The translations under genes and the position numbers were made by a program. Below, piece by piece: positions 22,219-31,965 of a stretch of DNA of 64,000 bases (positions are counted from its first letter, which is position 1; each line of letters opens with the position of its first letter). The notes under the pieces are model-generated. The model made no database searches. It was not told the origin of the DNA and saw nothing but the letters and a program-made list of their open reading frames with translations. This DNA comes from Heterohyrax brucei (lineage: Eukaryota > Chordata > Mammalia > Hyracoidea > Procaviidae). The DNA lies in NCBI GenBank assembly GCA_028571685.1, contig CM053141.1, positions 48,482,333-48,546,332 of the forward strand, in the 5' to 3' direction.

Positions 22219-22799
22219 TTTATGGTACCTCATTCAGTGGTACATAAAAGAATTCCGCATTTCACTTTATGTTTCCCTGACCTCTATTTCTTAAGTTTTT
22301 CAGAACACCTTCAAGTTCGTTCAGGTCTCATCCTTTTCAGGAAGTCTTCCTGAGTTCTAGCAATAACCTCGGTGTTCTCCTCTGGGCATTCTCCCTATTC
22401 CCATGCAAATATCTAGCTGAACACTTTGTACATTTATTTATCTGTTTATGTACTGACCTTTTTTGCTAAATGATGAGTTAGTCACATCTTTGTTGTTCCA
22501 GGAGAGTACCTTGTGCACTTGGGGAAATGCAGGCAGAGCCTTTAAAATAATGTTTGGTGAGCTAAACATTTCACCTTGACGTTGGAGGAGTGCTTCCTGA
22601 TGTATGTAGTAAGAAGGTAGCAACCTCACGTGGCTCAGGGTGGAAGTCAGGGTGAGGAAACGGGAGAAAATGCTCTGTTTTTCTATTTTCTAGGAACATC
22701 TGTGCAGTGGGGATTGCCTGTGGTATACGCAGCTCCAGATCCCGCAGCCGCGCTATCTGCTGTGTGCAAGGCAGACTCTCAGGTCAGGCAGGGCTGGAC

Positions 22800-22965
22800 A
22801 TGAAATCAGGCTGAAATGTACTGCCTGTATGAATTTGGGCAAATCATCATGTTCTTCTGAGTTTTGGTTCACCTGAAAAGTGGGGACAGTAGCCAGCACC
22901 TTGTGGGGCTGTGGCAAACGTTAAAGATGTTATGCATGACATGGGCATAAAATAATAACGACACT
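22800..22965 (+). repeat. MIR
   Basis: GAATTTGGGCAAATCATCAT, GTTCACCTGAAAAGTGGGGA and TGTGGGGCTGTGGCAAACGT. Confidence 0.7.
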
Positions 22966-22969
22966 TTAA

Positions 22970-23460
22970 GTTAAGAGTGATTCTGACTACAAGGAACAAA
23001 AAAGTTTCTCCAGCTAAGCAAACAGAGATTTATTTTTCTTGCAGAAGCAGAGTTCTAGATGGAGACAAGGAATTGGTAATTGTGTCTCAGCTGCCGTCAG
23101 AAGCATAGTTTATTGCTGTCCTTTTGTTCTACATCCTTACTTTTGCTCCCATATTTATCTCCCCGTGGTCTTTAGATGGCTACTCTACCTGCAGACAGTT
23201 CCACACAGGAAGAAAGGGACAGGAGCTATGTTAGCTGGATCTATTTAAGTTACTGGAAAGTCTTCACTTTGGTTTCATTGGCCAGAACTATATCTCCTGG
23301 CCTTGGAATTGGGATTGTTGGAATTGGGATTCCCAGCCTCTCTAACGGAAGAATGGAAAAAAAGAAGAAGAAAGTTAGTATAAGATGCCGAGCGAGTCAA
23401 CTTACAATGTCTGCTCTGCTGTCATTGATAGGGTGGTCGTATATCTCAATTTGTCAAGGA
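22970..23460. repeat. Ancient repeat, family unassigned
   Basis: Pattern AACAGAGATTTATTTTTCTT ... TCTCAGCTGCCGTCAGAAGC ... TTCATTGGCCAGAACTATAT. A related sequence stands at about 59,640-60,030 (CATCTTATTTCTTTCACATC ... CAGGCTCCTTCTCTCTTATG). Probably an old DNA transposon or LTR; I cannot name it. Confidence 0.4.
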
Positions 23461-23587
23461 CAGCCCTGGATTACACATGTTGTCCCAGTGTAATTATTAA
23501 TGGTACTGCTTTCTCCTCTCAAAAGTGTCCCGGTTTGAATGATGCTAGTGATTGAGCACTTGCTGTTGCCGGCTTGTGTTAAACGTT

Positions 23588-24115
23588 GATGTTAGGCACC
23601 ATCAAGTCAGTTCTGACGCACAGCGACCCCGGGTACCACACAACGAAACCCTGCCCAGTCCTCTACCTTCTTCACAGTTGTCGTTCTATGTGAGTCTGTT
23701 GTTGTAACCACTCTATCAATCCATAACGGATGTTAGAAGCTGTTTCTTCTTGTTTCGAGTCATGCCACATCAGCAAATGAAGATGCCGAAAGCTTACTTC
23801 ATTCACGCCATCAAGGTCACGTCTACTTTGAGGAGGCAGCTCTTCCCCAGTTGTAGTTTAAGTGCCTTCCAACTTGGGGGACTCGTCTTCTAGCACTATA
23901 TCAGACATTGTTCTGCTGCTACTCAGCAAGTTTTCACTAGTTAGTTTTCCAGAAGTCGACTGCCAGGTCCTTCTTCCTAGTCTGCCTTAGCCTGGAAGTT
24001 CCTCTGACACCTGTCTATGATGAGTGATCCTGCTGGTATTTGACATACCTGTGGTGTAGCTACCAGCATCACAGCAACACACAAGGTACCACGGTACAAC
24101 GGACTAACAAACTCG
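23588..24115 (-). mobile_element. RTE with internal deletion: 5' UTR joined to 3' end
   Basis: Antisense. The left part (23,588-about 23,740) is the RTE 3' end (TTAGGCACCATCAAGTCAGT). The right part (about 23,740-24,115) is the RTE 5' UTR (CTGCCAGGTCCTTCTTCCTA, CAAATGAAGATGCCGAAAGC). Read on the minus strand the order is 5' UTR then 3' end, in the same direction, with the whole ORF missing. Identification of the 5' UTR rests on my memory of elephant RTE copies. Confidence 0.7.
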
Positions 24116-24725
24116 TGGAGTGTGTGAAATACTAGTGATTAATAAAACAGATAGAAGCAAATAAGATAAATAAGAGACCAAGTTTACACGTGGTGAATGC
24201 CTAAAGTGTGGTACAGGCCATAGATGCTGCTGGGTTTGCAAGGGAAGTAAGGGACGGAATTGACCGATAAGTTGGGATAACCTTGTCGGGATGGAAGTGA
24301 AGTTGAGGGGGGCATGACTCCACGGTATCAGGAGTAAATGGGTCGAGAAAGATTTGGAAAACAGAAAAGTGCATGGCTTATATGCCAGACTTTTCTTTGA
24401 AAATACTAACAGCAAATACATTTTAATGCTGGTTTGGTTTGAGTGATGACCGTGTTGCAATAAAAGGGACAATGTTAAGGTATGATTTGGCCCCAAGAGG
24501 CTTTTTCAGGACTCATGGCACAAAATAAAGCAGTCCCTTATATTTATAAAACTGAGTATACTTTTTGCCAGTTGTCTGGACAGTTTCAGTAAGCCATCTA
24601 AGCCATGACCCTGTACCTTCAAACTATCAGAACTAACCTTGTGAGGTATTTGGAGGATACTTTAAGTAGTATCAGCAACTTGAACCTCTCTCGGTCTCTG
24701 CTGTCGTTGGTATAAAATTACATAA
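24116..24725. other. Unassigned intronic sequence
   Basis: No repeat named with confidence. The 130-codon minus frame at 24,104-24,496 has no domain and a composition like translated non-coding DNA. Confidence 0.35.
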
Positions 24726-24876
24726 AAACAAAACCAACCCATTGCTGTTGAGTCAATTCTGGCTCACAGTGGCTCTATACCACAGAGCAGAACTGCCTCA
24801 CAAAGTTTCTAAGGAGTAACTAGTGGATTCAAACTGCCAACCTGTTGGTTAGCAGCCTGTTACTACCAGGGCTCCA
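24726..24876 (-). repeat. AfroSINE, antisense
   Basis: CCCATTGCTGTTGAGTCAAT, CAGAGCAGAACTGCCTCACA, AACCTGTTGGTTAGCAGCCT and CTACCAGGGCTCC. Confidence 0.92.
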
Positions 24877-24884
24877 AAATTACA

Positions 24885-25580
24885 CACGTAGTACAGTGTT
24901 TGTGTTTTGTCCCTTTTCTAGTACACCATGTAGTGGTATCAGTTACACCATCCAGCTGTGCAACCATTACCCTTAACTGATGTCAGTTTTCACGCCATCA
25001 TAAACATAAATCCACTGCTTGCCAGAGGATGATTCCCTCTCTTCCTCCCTCCTCCACCCACCAATAACCGTTGGTCTCTATACATTTACTTATCTTGTGA
25101 GGTCATAGAGTATTTATCCTTTTGTGATCAATTTATTTCACTCAACGTAATGTCGTCGAGGGCCCTCTCTGTTGTGGCTTGCATCAGGACTTCAGTTTCC
25201 TTGCATGCATACATCACGCTTTGCTTACCCATTCCTCTGTGGATGGGCATTTACACTGTTTTTACCTTCGGGCTGTTGTGAACAGTACGGCAGTGAATAC
25301 AGATACGTGTATGTCTATTCATACAGCTACTTTTAGGTCCCTAACATACATACCTGGGAGTGCAATTAGTTCTGTTTTTAATTTTTTTGAGGAATTACTC
25401 TGCCGTTTCCCACAACAGTTTAACATATTACATTTCCGCCAGCAATGGCTAAAGGTTCCAATCTCCCAACATCCCTGCCAACATTTATTATTATTATTAA
25501 TTATCATTGTCATTCTAGTGCGGATGAGGTGGCTATCTCATTGTAGTTTTTACTTGCATCTCTTTAATGGTTAATCTTAG
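24885..25580 (-). repeat. L1 3' UTR, antisense (first part)
   Basis: CAGCTGTGCAACCATTACCC, AATAACCGTTGGTCTCTATA, TTCACTCAACGTAATGTCGT and TTCCTCTGTGGATGGGCATT. Continues after two AfroSINEs at 25,841. It accounts for the 131-codon frame at 25,179-25,574. Confidence 0.85.
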
Positions 25581-25675
25581 AAACCCTGGGGCAGCTCTGC
25601 TCTAACCTATAGAGTCTCTCTGAGTCAGAATTCACTTGACAGCAGTGAGTTCAGTTTTGGTTTTTCAAAGGCTAA
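25581..25675 (+). repeat. AfroSINE 3' part
   Basis: TTAGAAACCCTGGGGCAGCT joins the head to the middle with the tRNA region deleted; the tail is TCTGAGTCAGAATTCACTTG and TTTGGTTTTT. Confidence 0.85.
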
Positions 25676-25835
25676 TGAGGAGCCCTGGTGGTGCAATGGT
25701 TAGGCACTTGGCTGCTAACTGAAAGGTTGGCAGTTCAAACTCAGTGCCTCTGCAGGAGAAAGACCTAGGGATCTGCTTCCACAAAGATTACAGCCAAGAA
25801 AATCCTGTGGGACAGTTCTACTCTGTCACAAATGG
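25676..25835 (+). repeat. AfroSINE (long subtype)
   Basis: GAGCCCTGGTGGTGCAATGG head, CTGAAAGGTTGGCAGTTCAA core, long-subtype insert GGAGAAAGACCTAGGGATCT. The tail is truncated after GACAGTTCTACTCTGTCAC. Confidence 0.9.
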
Positions 25836-26545
25836 CAGCAAACATTTTTCATGTGTCTTTTGGCCTCTTAAACATCCTCTTTGGTAAAGTGTCTGCTCAT
25901 GTCCCTTGCACATCTTTGATTGAGATGTCTTTTTATTGTTGTAGAAGTTTTATGGATACTTGGAATATGAGACTTTTATTAGATATATGGTTTGTGAAGA
26001 CTTTTTTTCCCAGTCTGTAGGTTGTCTTTTGATAAAGTTCTGTGATGAGGATAAATGTCTAATTTTTATGAGGTACCGGTGATGTGTTTTGTTTTCTGCT
26101 GCTCATGCATTTATTGTTGTAATTGATAGTCTATCAAGAACTTTATGATTTTAGGTTTAATGTTTAGGTCCTGGATCCTTTTCAAATTAGTTTTTGTGTC
26201 TGGTATGAGGTGAGGATCTTGCTTCAGTTTTCTGCATGTGGAAATGCAGTTTTCCTGGTACCATTTGGTGAAGAGACTGTTTATTCCCCACTGAATGAAC
26301 TTAGCACCCTTGTTGATCATCTGTTGACTGTAAATGTATGGATTTATTTCTGGGCTTTCAGTTCTGTTCCACTGGTCTATGTGTCTACTGTTGAATCAGT
26401 ACCAGGTTGCTTTCATTATTGTAGCTGTATGGTTTGTTTTGAAACTGGCAAGTATGAGGTCTCTTGCTTTGTTCTTGCTTTGACTGTTCAGGGCCTCTTG
26501 GCTTTCCATGTAAAGTTAAGGATTAGTTTTTCCATTTTTTTTTTT
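25836..26545 (-). repeat. L1 ORF2 3' end / 3' UTR, antisense (second part)
   Basis: Continues the L1 split by the SINEs: CAAATTAGTTTTTGTGTCTG, CCACTGGTCTATGTGTCTAC, ACCAGGTTGCTTTCATTATT. Inactive fragment. Confidence 0.85.
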
Positions 26546-26899
26546 TGGACCTGATTGCAAATTGAAATATTTTTAAGCTTGTAGTTTGTTTGTTTAGGTT
26601 TATCTCTTCTTTGTTTCTTTTTTTTTTTTTGCTTTAGCTTGATTTTTAATTTGCAAAAGTTTGTCTTAGATACTCGTTCTTTCTGTTGGCTGATTGGTGG
26701 GCTGATGTAGAGCTAAAGGAACTTTGTCCTAGTCTTGCTTGTCACTAGCTAGTAAGTCTCTTAACTCTCTTTATCTGTTTACTCAAATCCAGATTAAATA
26801 ACCCAGCAGGGCCTCTGCGGTTTAAACTCCTAAAAGTCCATGGATGCACTTGGGATCAAGAGAAGCCAGTTTGCTTGAAGCCTCGCACTGGTTTGGTTT
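26546..26899. other. Unassigned, L1-like T-rich sequence
   Basis: T-rich (runs near 26,620); may be further degenerate L1. Nothing else recognised. Confidence 0.35.
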
Positions 26900-27020
26900 A
26901 AGGAATTGTGAAGAAACCAACAAACCAAACTGATTGCCACTAGGTTGATTCTGACTCATGGCAACCCTATTTTGACAGAGTAGAACTGTCTCATAGGCTT
27001 TCCAGGTAACCAGACTGCAG
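26900..27020 (-). repeat. AfroSINE fragment, antisense
   Basis: TGATTGCCACTAGGTTGATT, CTCATGGCAACCCTATTTTG and CTCATAGGCTTTCCAGGTAA. Confidence 0.85.
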
Positions 27021-27029
27021 AGAAACACT

Positions 27030-27230
27030 GATATGAGACCATGAATGTCCAGGTCATGGTGAAATCCTTGTGAAATTGTTCACTACGGATTAGGAAGTAA
27101 ACACAAGTCAGTCCATACTTGCCTTGCTTGTTGGGTAATCTGCCCCTGTGAGATGCAATAGTTGAGAACTGACCTGGGGTCTCCTGCATGAATTCTACCA
27201 CTGAACCACTATTACCCCAGTTCATTCAAT
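27030..27230 (-). repeat. tRNA-Gly-like SINE remnant
   Basis: On the minus strand, GTGGTTCAGTGGTAGAATTC, then GCAGGAGACC, then a degraded TTC arm follow the order of a tRNA-Gly gene, with the anticodon region partly deleted. Too degenerate for a functional tRNA; best read as a tRNA-derived SINE distinct from AfroSINE. Confidence 0.55.
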
Positions 27231-27494
27231 AAGTATACTGCAGTTCATTGATGATCCTCTAGTGGACATGCATTTCGGTTTTCGTGGTTTCCAGTTCTTC
27301 AGCATGATGAATGCTGCAATCAACAATCTCTGCATCGTTTCTTTTATTTTTTTTCCTCAGTTATTGAAAGATACCTCTGTAAGACATACCTAAAAGAGGC
27401 ATTGCTAAGTCAAGCATATGTTGCAGTTTTCTCTGGATATTATTAAAGTAGTCTCCAAAAAAGATTTAATCAGTTTAATTTTGTGCCAACAATG
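27231..27494 (-). repeat. Degenerate L1, antisense
   Basis: TCAGCATGATGAATGCTGCA and AAAGAGGCATTGCTAAGTCA resemble antisense L1 3' UTR. Confidence 0.5.
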
Positions 27495-27690
27495 TAGGCA
27501 TCTAACTGACTTCAGCTCATGGTAACCTGCTGGGTGACAGAGCAGAAACGTGCACAGGACTGTTTTCAGTGGCTGAGTTTTTAGAAGTAAATCTCAGGCC
27601 TTTCTTCCAAGGTGCCTCTGGATGAACTTGAAACTCCAGCTTTTCAGACAGCAGCTGAGTATTTTAACTATTTGTACCACCCAGGGACTT
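27495..27690 (-). repeat. AfroSINE (long subtype), antisense
   Basis: GGCCTTTCTTCCAAGGTGCC, TCAGACAGCAGCTGAGTATT and TGTACCACCCAGGGACT: reverse complement of the long AfroSINE subtype. Confidence 0.8.
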
Positions 27691-29510
27691 CCATATGTGT
27701 ATGCCTTACCTATTTTCCCACATTCTTAATGTTACAGAGTTAATTTTTTAATTAATTTTAATTAATTAATTAATTTTAATTTTTTAATTTTTGCCAACAT
27801 GACAGGTGCAAAATGTCATGTCTTTGAAGTTTTTGTTCACATTTCTTGGCTTACCGAGAGGATAAATACTTTTCATGTTTTGTTGTTTTTGTTTTTGACA
27901 TTATTTTTCTTATCCTGTGAATTTCTTTGACCTTTTATAAGGGGATAATTTTCTCTGTAGTGGACACTAGTGTGTTTTAGATTATATGAGTTGCACATAA
28001 CTCTTTCAGACTGTGGCTTACCTTTTCACGTAATTTGAGGTATCTTTTAATAAACAAAGGTTATAATTTAATGTAGTCAAATTCACCAACCATTTTCTTC
28101 ATGGTTTGTATTGGTTTGTGAGTATTGGAAGATATTATTCTATATTTAATATTTAGCATTTAAATTTTTGCTTTTTACCCTCCCATATATTTAATAGATC
28201 TAAAATGAACTTTTGTGTATGATGTGAGGTAATGATATGGATAGCCAGTTTTCTTGTGACAACTTACCGATCACCCCTTTCCTTTCTGTGATTTGTAATG
28301 ACCCTTTTATTCCATAACAAATTACAGTGCATGTGTAGAATGCTTTCTGAGTTCTTTATTCTATTTCATTGGCCTATTTGACTGTACCTTGCGAATTACA
28401 ACTTGATAACGTTCACATCTACTAGGATAAGTCTGACCCTTCTAAGTCTTACTGACTGTTGTTTATAATATTATATATGAATTTGTGGGATTTATGTATT
28501 TCACACAGAAAAACAAAATCATGGTTGAGAATTTTGATTGGAACCCGTTACATTCATAGATTGATTTGAGGGAGATTTTACATCTTTATGCTATTGAGTG
28601 TTACTTGATTAAACATGATGTATTTTTTATTTATTAGATCTTCGTTTGTGTTCTTCAGTAAGTTTTCATAGCTCTATTTTGTCTCTTTTATTCGATTCAT
28701 TTAGATTTAATTGCTACTTGTGTAGATGGATTTTTGTATGTTATTACTACACTATTTTTGTGAATATAAATGTTGAATTTGCATATTGACCTTGTCACTA
28801 GCAATACTGTTGAACTCACTTAATAGTTCTAATAGCTTGTGATTAGTCTCTAGGATTTTCTGTGTTCAAAATCTTTGTCTGCATGTAGGAAGAGTTTTAT
28901 TTCTTTGTTTCCGATATTAAGGTTTTCTTGCATTGGCTAGAGACTTCAGTGAATACTGAATAGATGCAGTGTTTGCTGGCATCCTTTTCTTCTTCCTGAC
29001 CTTATAGAGCGTGTTTGTGATATTTCATCATTAAAAATGATTTCGTTACAGGGTTTTGGTAGACAGCTTTACCTAGGTTAAGCAAGGTCTCCTAGTTCCT
29101 TGTCATAAATGAGTGTGTAATTTTATCAAATACTTTTTCTGTTTCTGCAGAGGTGACCTTCTGTTTTTCTCCTCTGATCAATTATGTGTTGAACTGAATT
29201 CACACATACTCTGTTGTTAAGCATATGCACGTTTGTTTGATCACATCACTTTATTTTTTATTGTTGTAAAATATTTCATAATCTGTTAGATTTGATTTAG
29301 TAATATTTTATTTTGCATTTTTGGTATTTTGCATTTTTGGTATTTCTGACAGAGTTAAATTGTCTTGTAATTTCACTTTCTTGTGCCATCTGCTAAGCTT
29401 TCAACAAAACTTCTGTTTTAAGATGCCCTGAGTTGTGATTTTAGCTTAGGTGTGGCTTCTTTCCTCTATGGTTTTATCTAACATATTTTTCTGGTTTTGT
29501 ATATTTATAA
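27691..29510 (-). repeat. Degenerate L1 ORF2 region, antisense
   Basis: Several stretches in the expected order: TATTTCATTGGCCTATTTGA (28,363), GATCTTCGTTTGTGTTCTTC (28,639), ACCTTATAGAGCGTGTTTGT (29,000) and TTTCTGCAGAGGTGACCTTC (29,142). Many frame breaks; an old inactive copy. An AT microsatellite-like run lies at 27,743-27,797. Confidence 0.6.
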
Positions 29511-29576
29511 GTGCTATTGAGGCATCTGTACTTGCTTAGCAATAATGATAATAATCACGAACCATTTTGAGCCATA

Positions 29577-29720
29577 GTTGTATAATCTATTGCCATCAGG
29601 TTGATTCCTGCTCCTAGGGACCCTATATGGCCCACAGGGTTCCAAAGAGCAGCTAGTAGAGTCAAACGGTTGACCTTTTGGTGAGCAGCTGAGCTCTGCA
29701 CCACTGTACCACCAGGGCTC
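29577..29720 (-). repeat. AfroSINE, antisense
   Basis: TTGCCATCAGGTTGATTCCT, GGGTTCCAAAGAGCAGCTAG, TGACCTTTTGGTGAGCAGCT and GTACCACCAGGGCTCC. Confidence 0.93.
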
Positions 29721-29818
29721 CTTTGTACAGATTGTCATCTCATTGTCATCTCATTACTGTTGGGTACCATCAAGTTGATTCTGCCTCATGCAACCCTATA
29801 TGAAGTATAGAACTGCCC

Positions 29819-29923
29819 CATAGGGTTTCCTGTATGACAGCATAGAATGGCTGCATAGGGTTTCCTATGTGACAGCATAGAATGGCTGCAAAGGGTTTCC
29901 TATATGACAGCATAGGGTTGCCC
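29819..29923 (+). repeat. Three tandem 35-bp units
   Basis: Units at 29,819, 29,854 and 29,889, each beginning CA[T/A]AGGGTTTCCT and containing TGACAGCATAG. A related sequence (ATAGGGTCTCCTATATGACA) appears at 30,315 on the far side of the RTE insertion. Confidence 0.9.
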
Positions 29924-29931
29924 TATTGTTG

Positions 29932-30310
29932 TTGTCACGTGCCATCGAGTTGGTTCCAACTCATAGTGACCCTATGAATGACAGAACGAAACACTGCCCT
30001 GTCTTGTGCCATGTCCACAGTTGTTTTTATGCTTAAGCCATTGTTGCAGCCACTATGTCAGTCCATTTCGTTGAGGGCCTTCCTCTTTTTCGCTGACACT
30101 CCACTCTATTGTGCATGATGTCCTTCTGCAGGGACTGATCTTTCCTGACAACACGTACAAAGTATGTAAGACGCAGTCTTGCCACGTATGCTTCCAAGGA
30201 GCACTCTGGCTGTACTTCTTCCAGAACAGATCTGTTTGTTCTTTTGGCGGTCCACCATACATTTAACATTTGTCTCCAACACTACAGTTCAAAGGCATCA
30301 ATTCTTCTGT
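29932..30310 (-). mobile_element. RTE LINE 3' end, antisense
   Basis: CACGTGCCATCGAGTTGGTT, GACAGAACGAAACACTGCCC, ATGATGTCCTTCTGCAGGGA and CTGTACTTCTTCCAGAACAG. Sits inside an AfroSINE. The minus frames at 30,033-30,269 are RTE ORF remnants. Confidence 0.92.
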
Positions 30311-30478
30311 CCCATAGGGTCTCCTATATGACAGCATAGAACAGCCCCATAGGGTTTCCCAGGCTGTAATCTTTGTGGTTTCAGGTCCTAGGTCTCTTCT
30401 GCCGTGGGCAGCTGATGGATTTGAACCACCAACCCTTTGATTAGTAGCTGAGCACTTAACTGTTACACCAACAGGACA

Positions 30479-31408
30479 TTTGGTAGCAAGGGATTTTCTA
30501 GAAATTTATTCAGGAAGTTTCAATACTTGCAATGTTAATGACAAATCTATTATGGAGTTGGAAATGAAGACTTATTTAGTTTGTGTATTTATTGTTACTG
30601 ATATTCATCAGACCCAATGGTGTATTACAAAATAAAGCACATACTTTCTGATTCTTCTGCCGCATCTTGTTACTGTGCTATCACTGTTCATGCCCTACCC
30701 AAGCTGAAGCTGGACTTCACGGGGGCTGCATGTTCATTAGAGGTCACATGCCACCCTATACCAACAGGACAGTCACATGTTATCTCCTCTGGGTAGTGGG
30801 GATTTTAGTATCTATCTGACAGGGTTTATTTACTGTAACTAAATAGATAAAGAGCAGTACTTAGTTCAGTGTCTGGCATCTAGTAAGTGCTTAAAAAAAG
30901 TAGCTTTTAGTTTACTTTGGCTGTTACATTGACTAAAATACTAACAATACTATGCACCAGGCAGAATGACTGCTTCCCGGTGTCCATCAAAAGGTGCTAT
31001 TAATTTACATTTCAGCACCTTTCCTGTACATGTTTTCATTATCTTTTTATGGACCTCTGTTTGATGCTTACTGTATTGTAGGTTGCACTAGATGCTGGAG
31101 TATATTGAGTTTGTGGAGGAGATAAATAAATTGCAAAAGGTCAGTCTAGCAAGGTCAGATGTAATTGGAGTATGAACTAATAAATGCTATCATGAAGGTA
31201 TGAGCAGAGTTCAGTGGCAGTAGTGAGGATTAAGCGGCTAACACTCTCAGGGTGAGAGGAGGGACAAAAACACCAAGGTGATGGTTCAGTAGGGTCTTGG
31301 AGTCCAAGTACAGAAAGGGGCAACTACTGAGTTATGTCAAATTGGCTGCAGAAACCTACCACAGCATGAAAGGGCATTTGTGATGGGGAGGGTCAGACTT
31401 CAGTAATA
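30479..31408. other. Unassigned; one MIR fragment
   Basis: A likely MIR 3' end lies at about 30,830-30,895 (GTGTCTGGCATCTAGTAAGT). The rest is unrecognised, with no credible gene. Confidence 0.4.
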
Positions 31409-31965
31409 CAAGGCCTGATAATTAAGTCAGTGAACCTAATTTTTCTAAGTGCTGTGTACCTTATTGCTGACTATCACTACAGTCACCTTCGAAGTACTCC
31501 CTTTGGGAAGCTCTGCACTGATGCCAGTGCCTAGTCCACCCTTCAAAGCAATTTCGGAGTTCTTTCTGGAATGGCCGTTGCGCACGGTGGCAAGGTGGCA
31601 AGTTTGTGAACTTAACTGTGTAGAGGGAGCTTTAAGCCAGTAAACAAATAACGGCATTGGAACACCCTCCCTACTCACCTGATCTGGCCCCCAGTGATGT
31701 TTTTCTTTACCCGAAGGTAAAGGAAATATTGAAAGACATTTTGATGATGTTCAGGACATCAAGGGTAACAAGATGACAGCTCTGATGGCCATTTCAGAAA
31801 AAGAGTTCCAAAACTGCTTGAAAGGGTAGACTAAGCAGGGGCATTGGTACACAGCTTCCCAAGCTTCCCACCTTCCAGTGTGGAAGGTGACTGTAGTGAT
31901 ATTCAACGCTGAGGTATGTAGCAGGTTTTCTAGGATGAGTTCACAAACTTAGTTGCCAGACCTCA
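31409..31965 (+). mobile_element. Fold-back mariner element, copy 1
   Basis: Bounded by TA (31,407-31,408) and a mutated TA (31,966-31,967). Ends are inverted repeats: AGGCCTGATAATTAAGTCAG at left against AGGTCTGGCAACTAAGTTTG, the reverse complement of the right end. The centre encodes a mariner transposase C-terminal fragment containing PPYSPDLAPSD (about 31,666-31,698), which holds the last catalytic aspartate of the D,D34D triad. Both arms, about 170-180 bases each, derive from the same transposase 3' end in opposite orientation. At about 557 bp against ~1.3 kb for a full mariner, it is non-autonomous. Confidence 0.88.

Larger units (their letters stand above)
29755..30478 (-). repeat. AfroSINE (long subtype), antisense, split by RTE
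   Basis: The left piece 29,755-29,931 and right piece 30,311-30,478 are two parts of one antisense SINE (GTTTCCCAGGCTGTAATCTT; ACCAACCCTTTGATTAGTAG). The left piece carries three tandem copies of a 35-base unit (29,819-29,923). The RTE lies between them. Confidence 0.85.

Noticed and set aside
21778-22233. 151-codon minus-strand open frame
   Set aside because: Its N-terminal part lies in an antisense AfroSINE (22,065-22,218), and the rest shows no domain.
25179-25574. 131-codon open frame
   Set aside because: Lies wholly inside an antisense L1 3' UTR.
27150-27225. A functional tRNA-Gly gene
   Set aside because: The anticodon arm is partly deleted and the T arm is degraded, so it cannot fold as a tRNA; treated as a SINE remnant.
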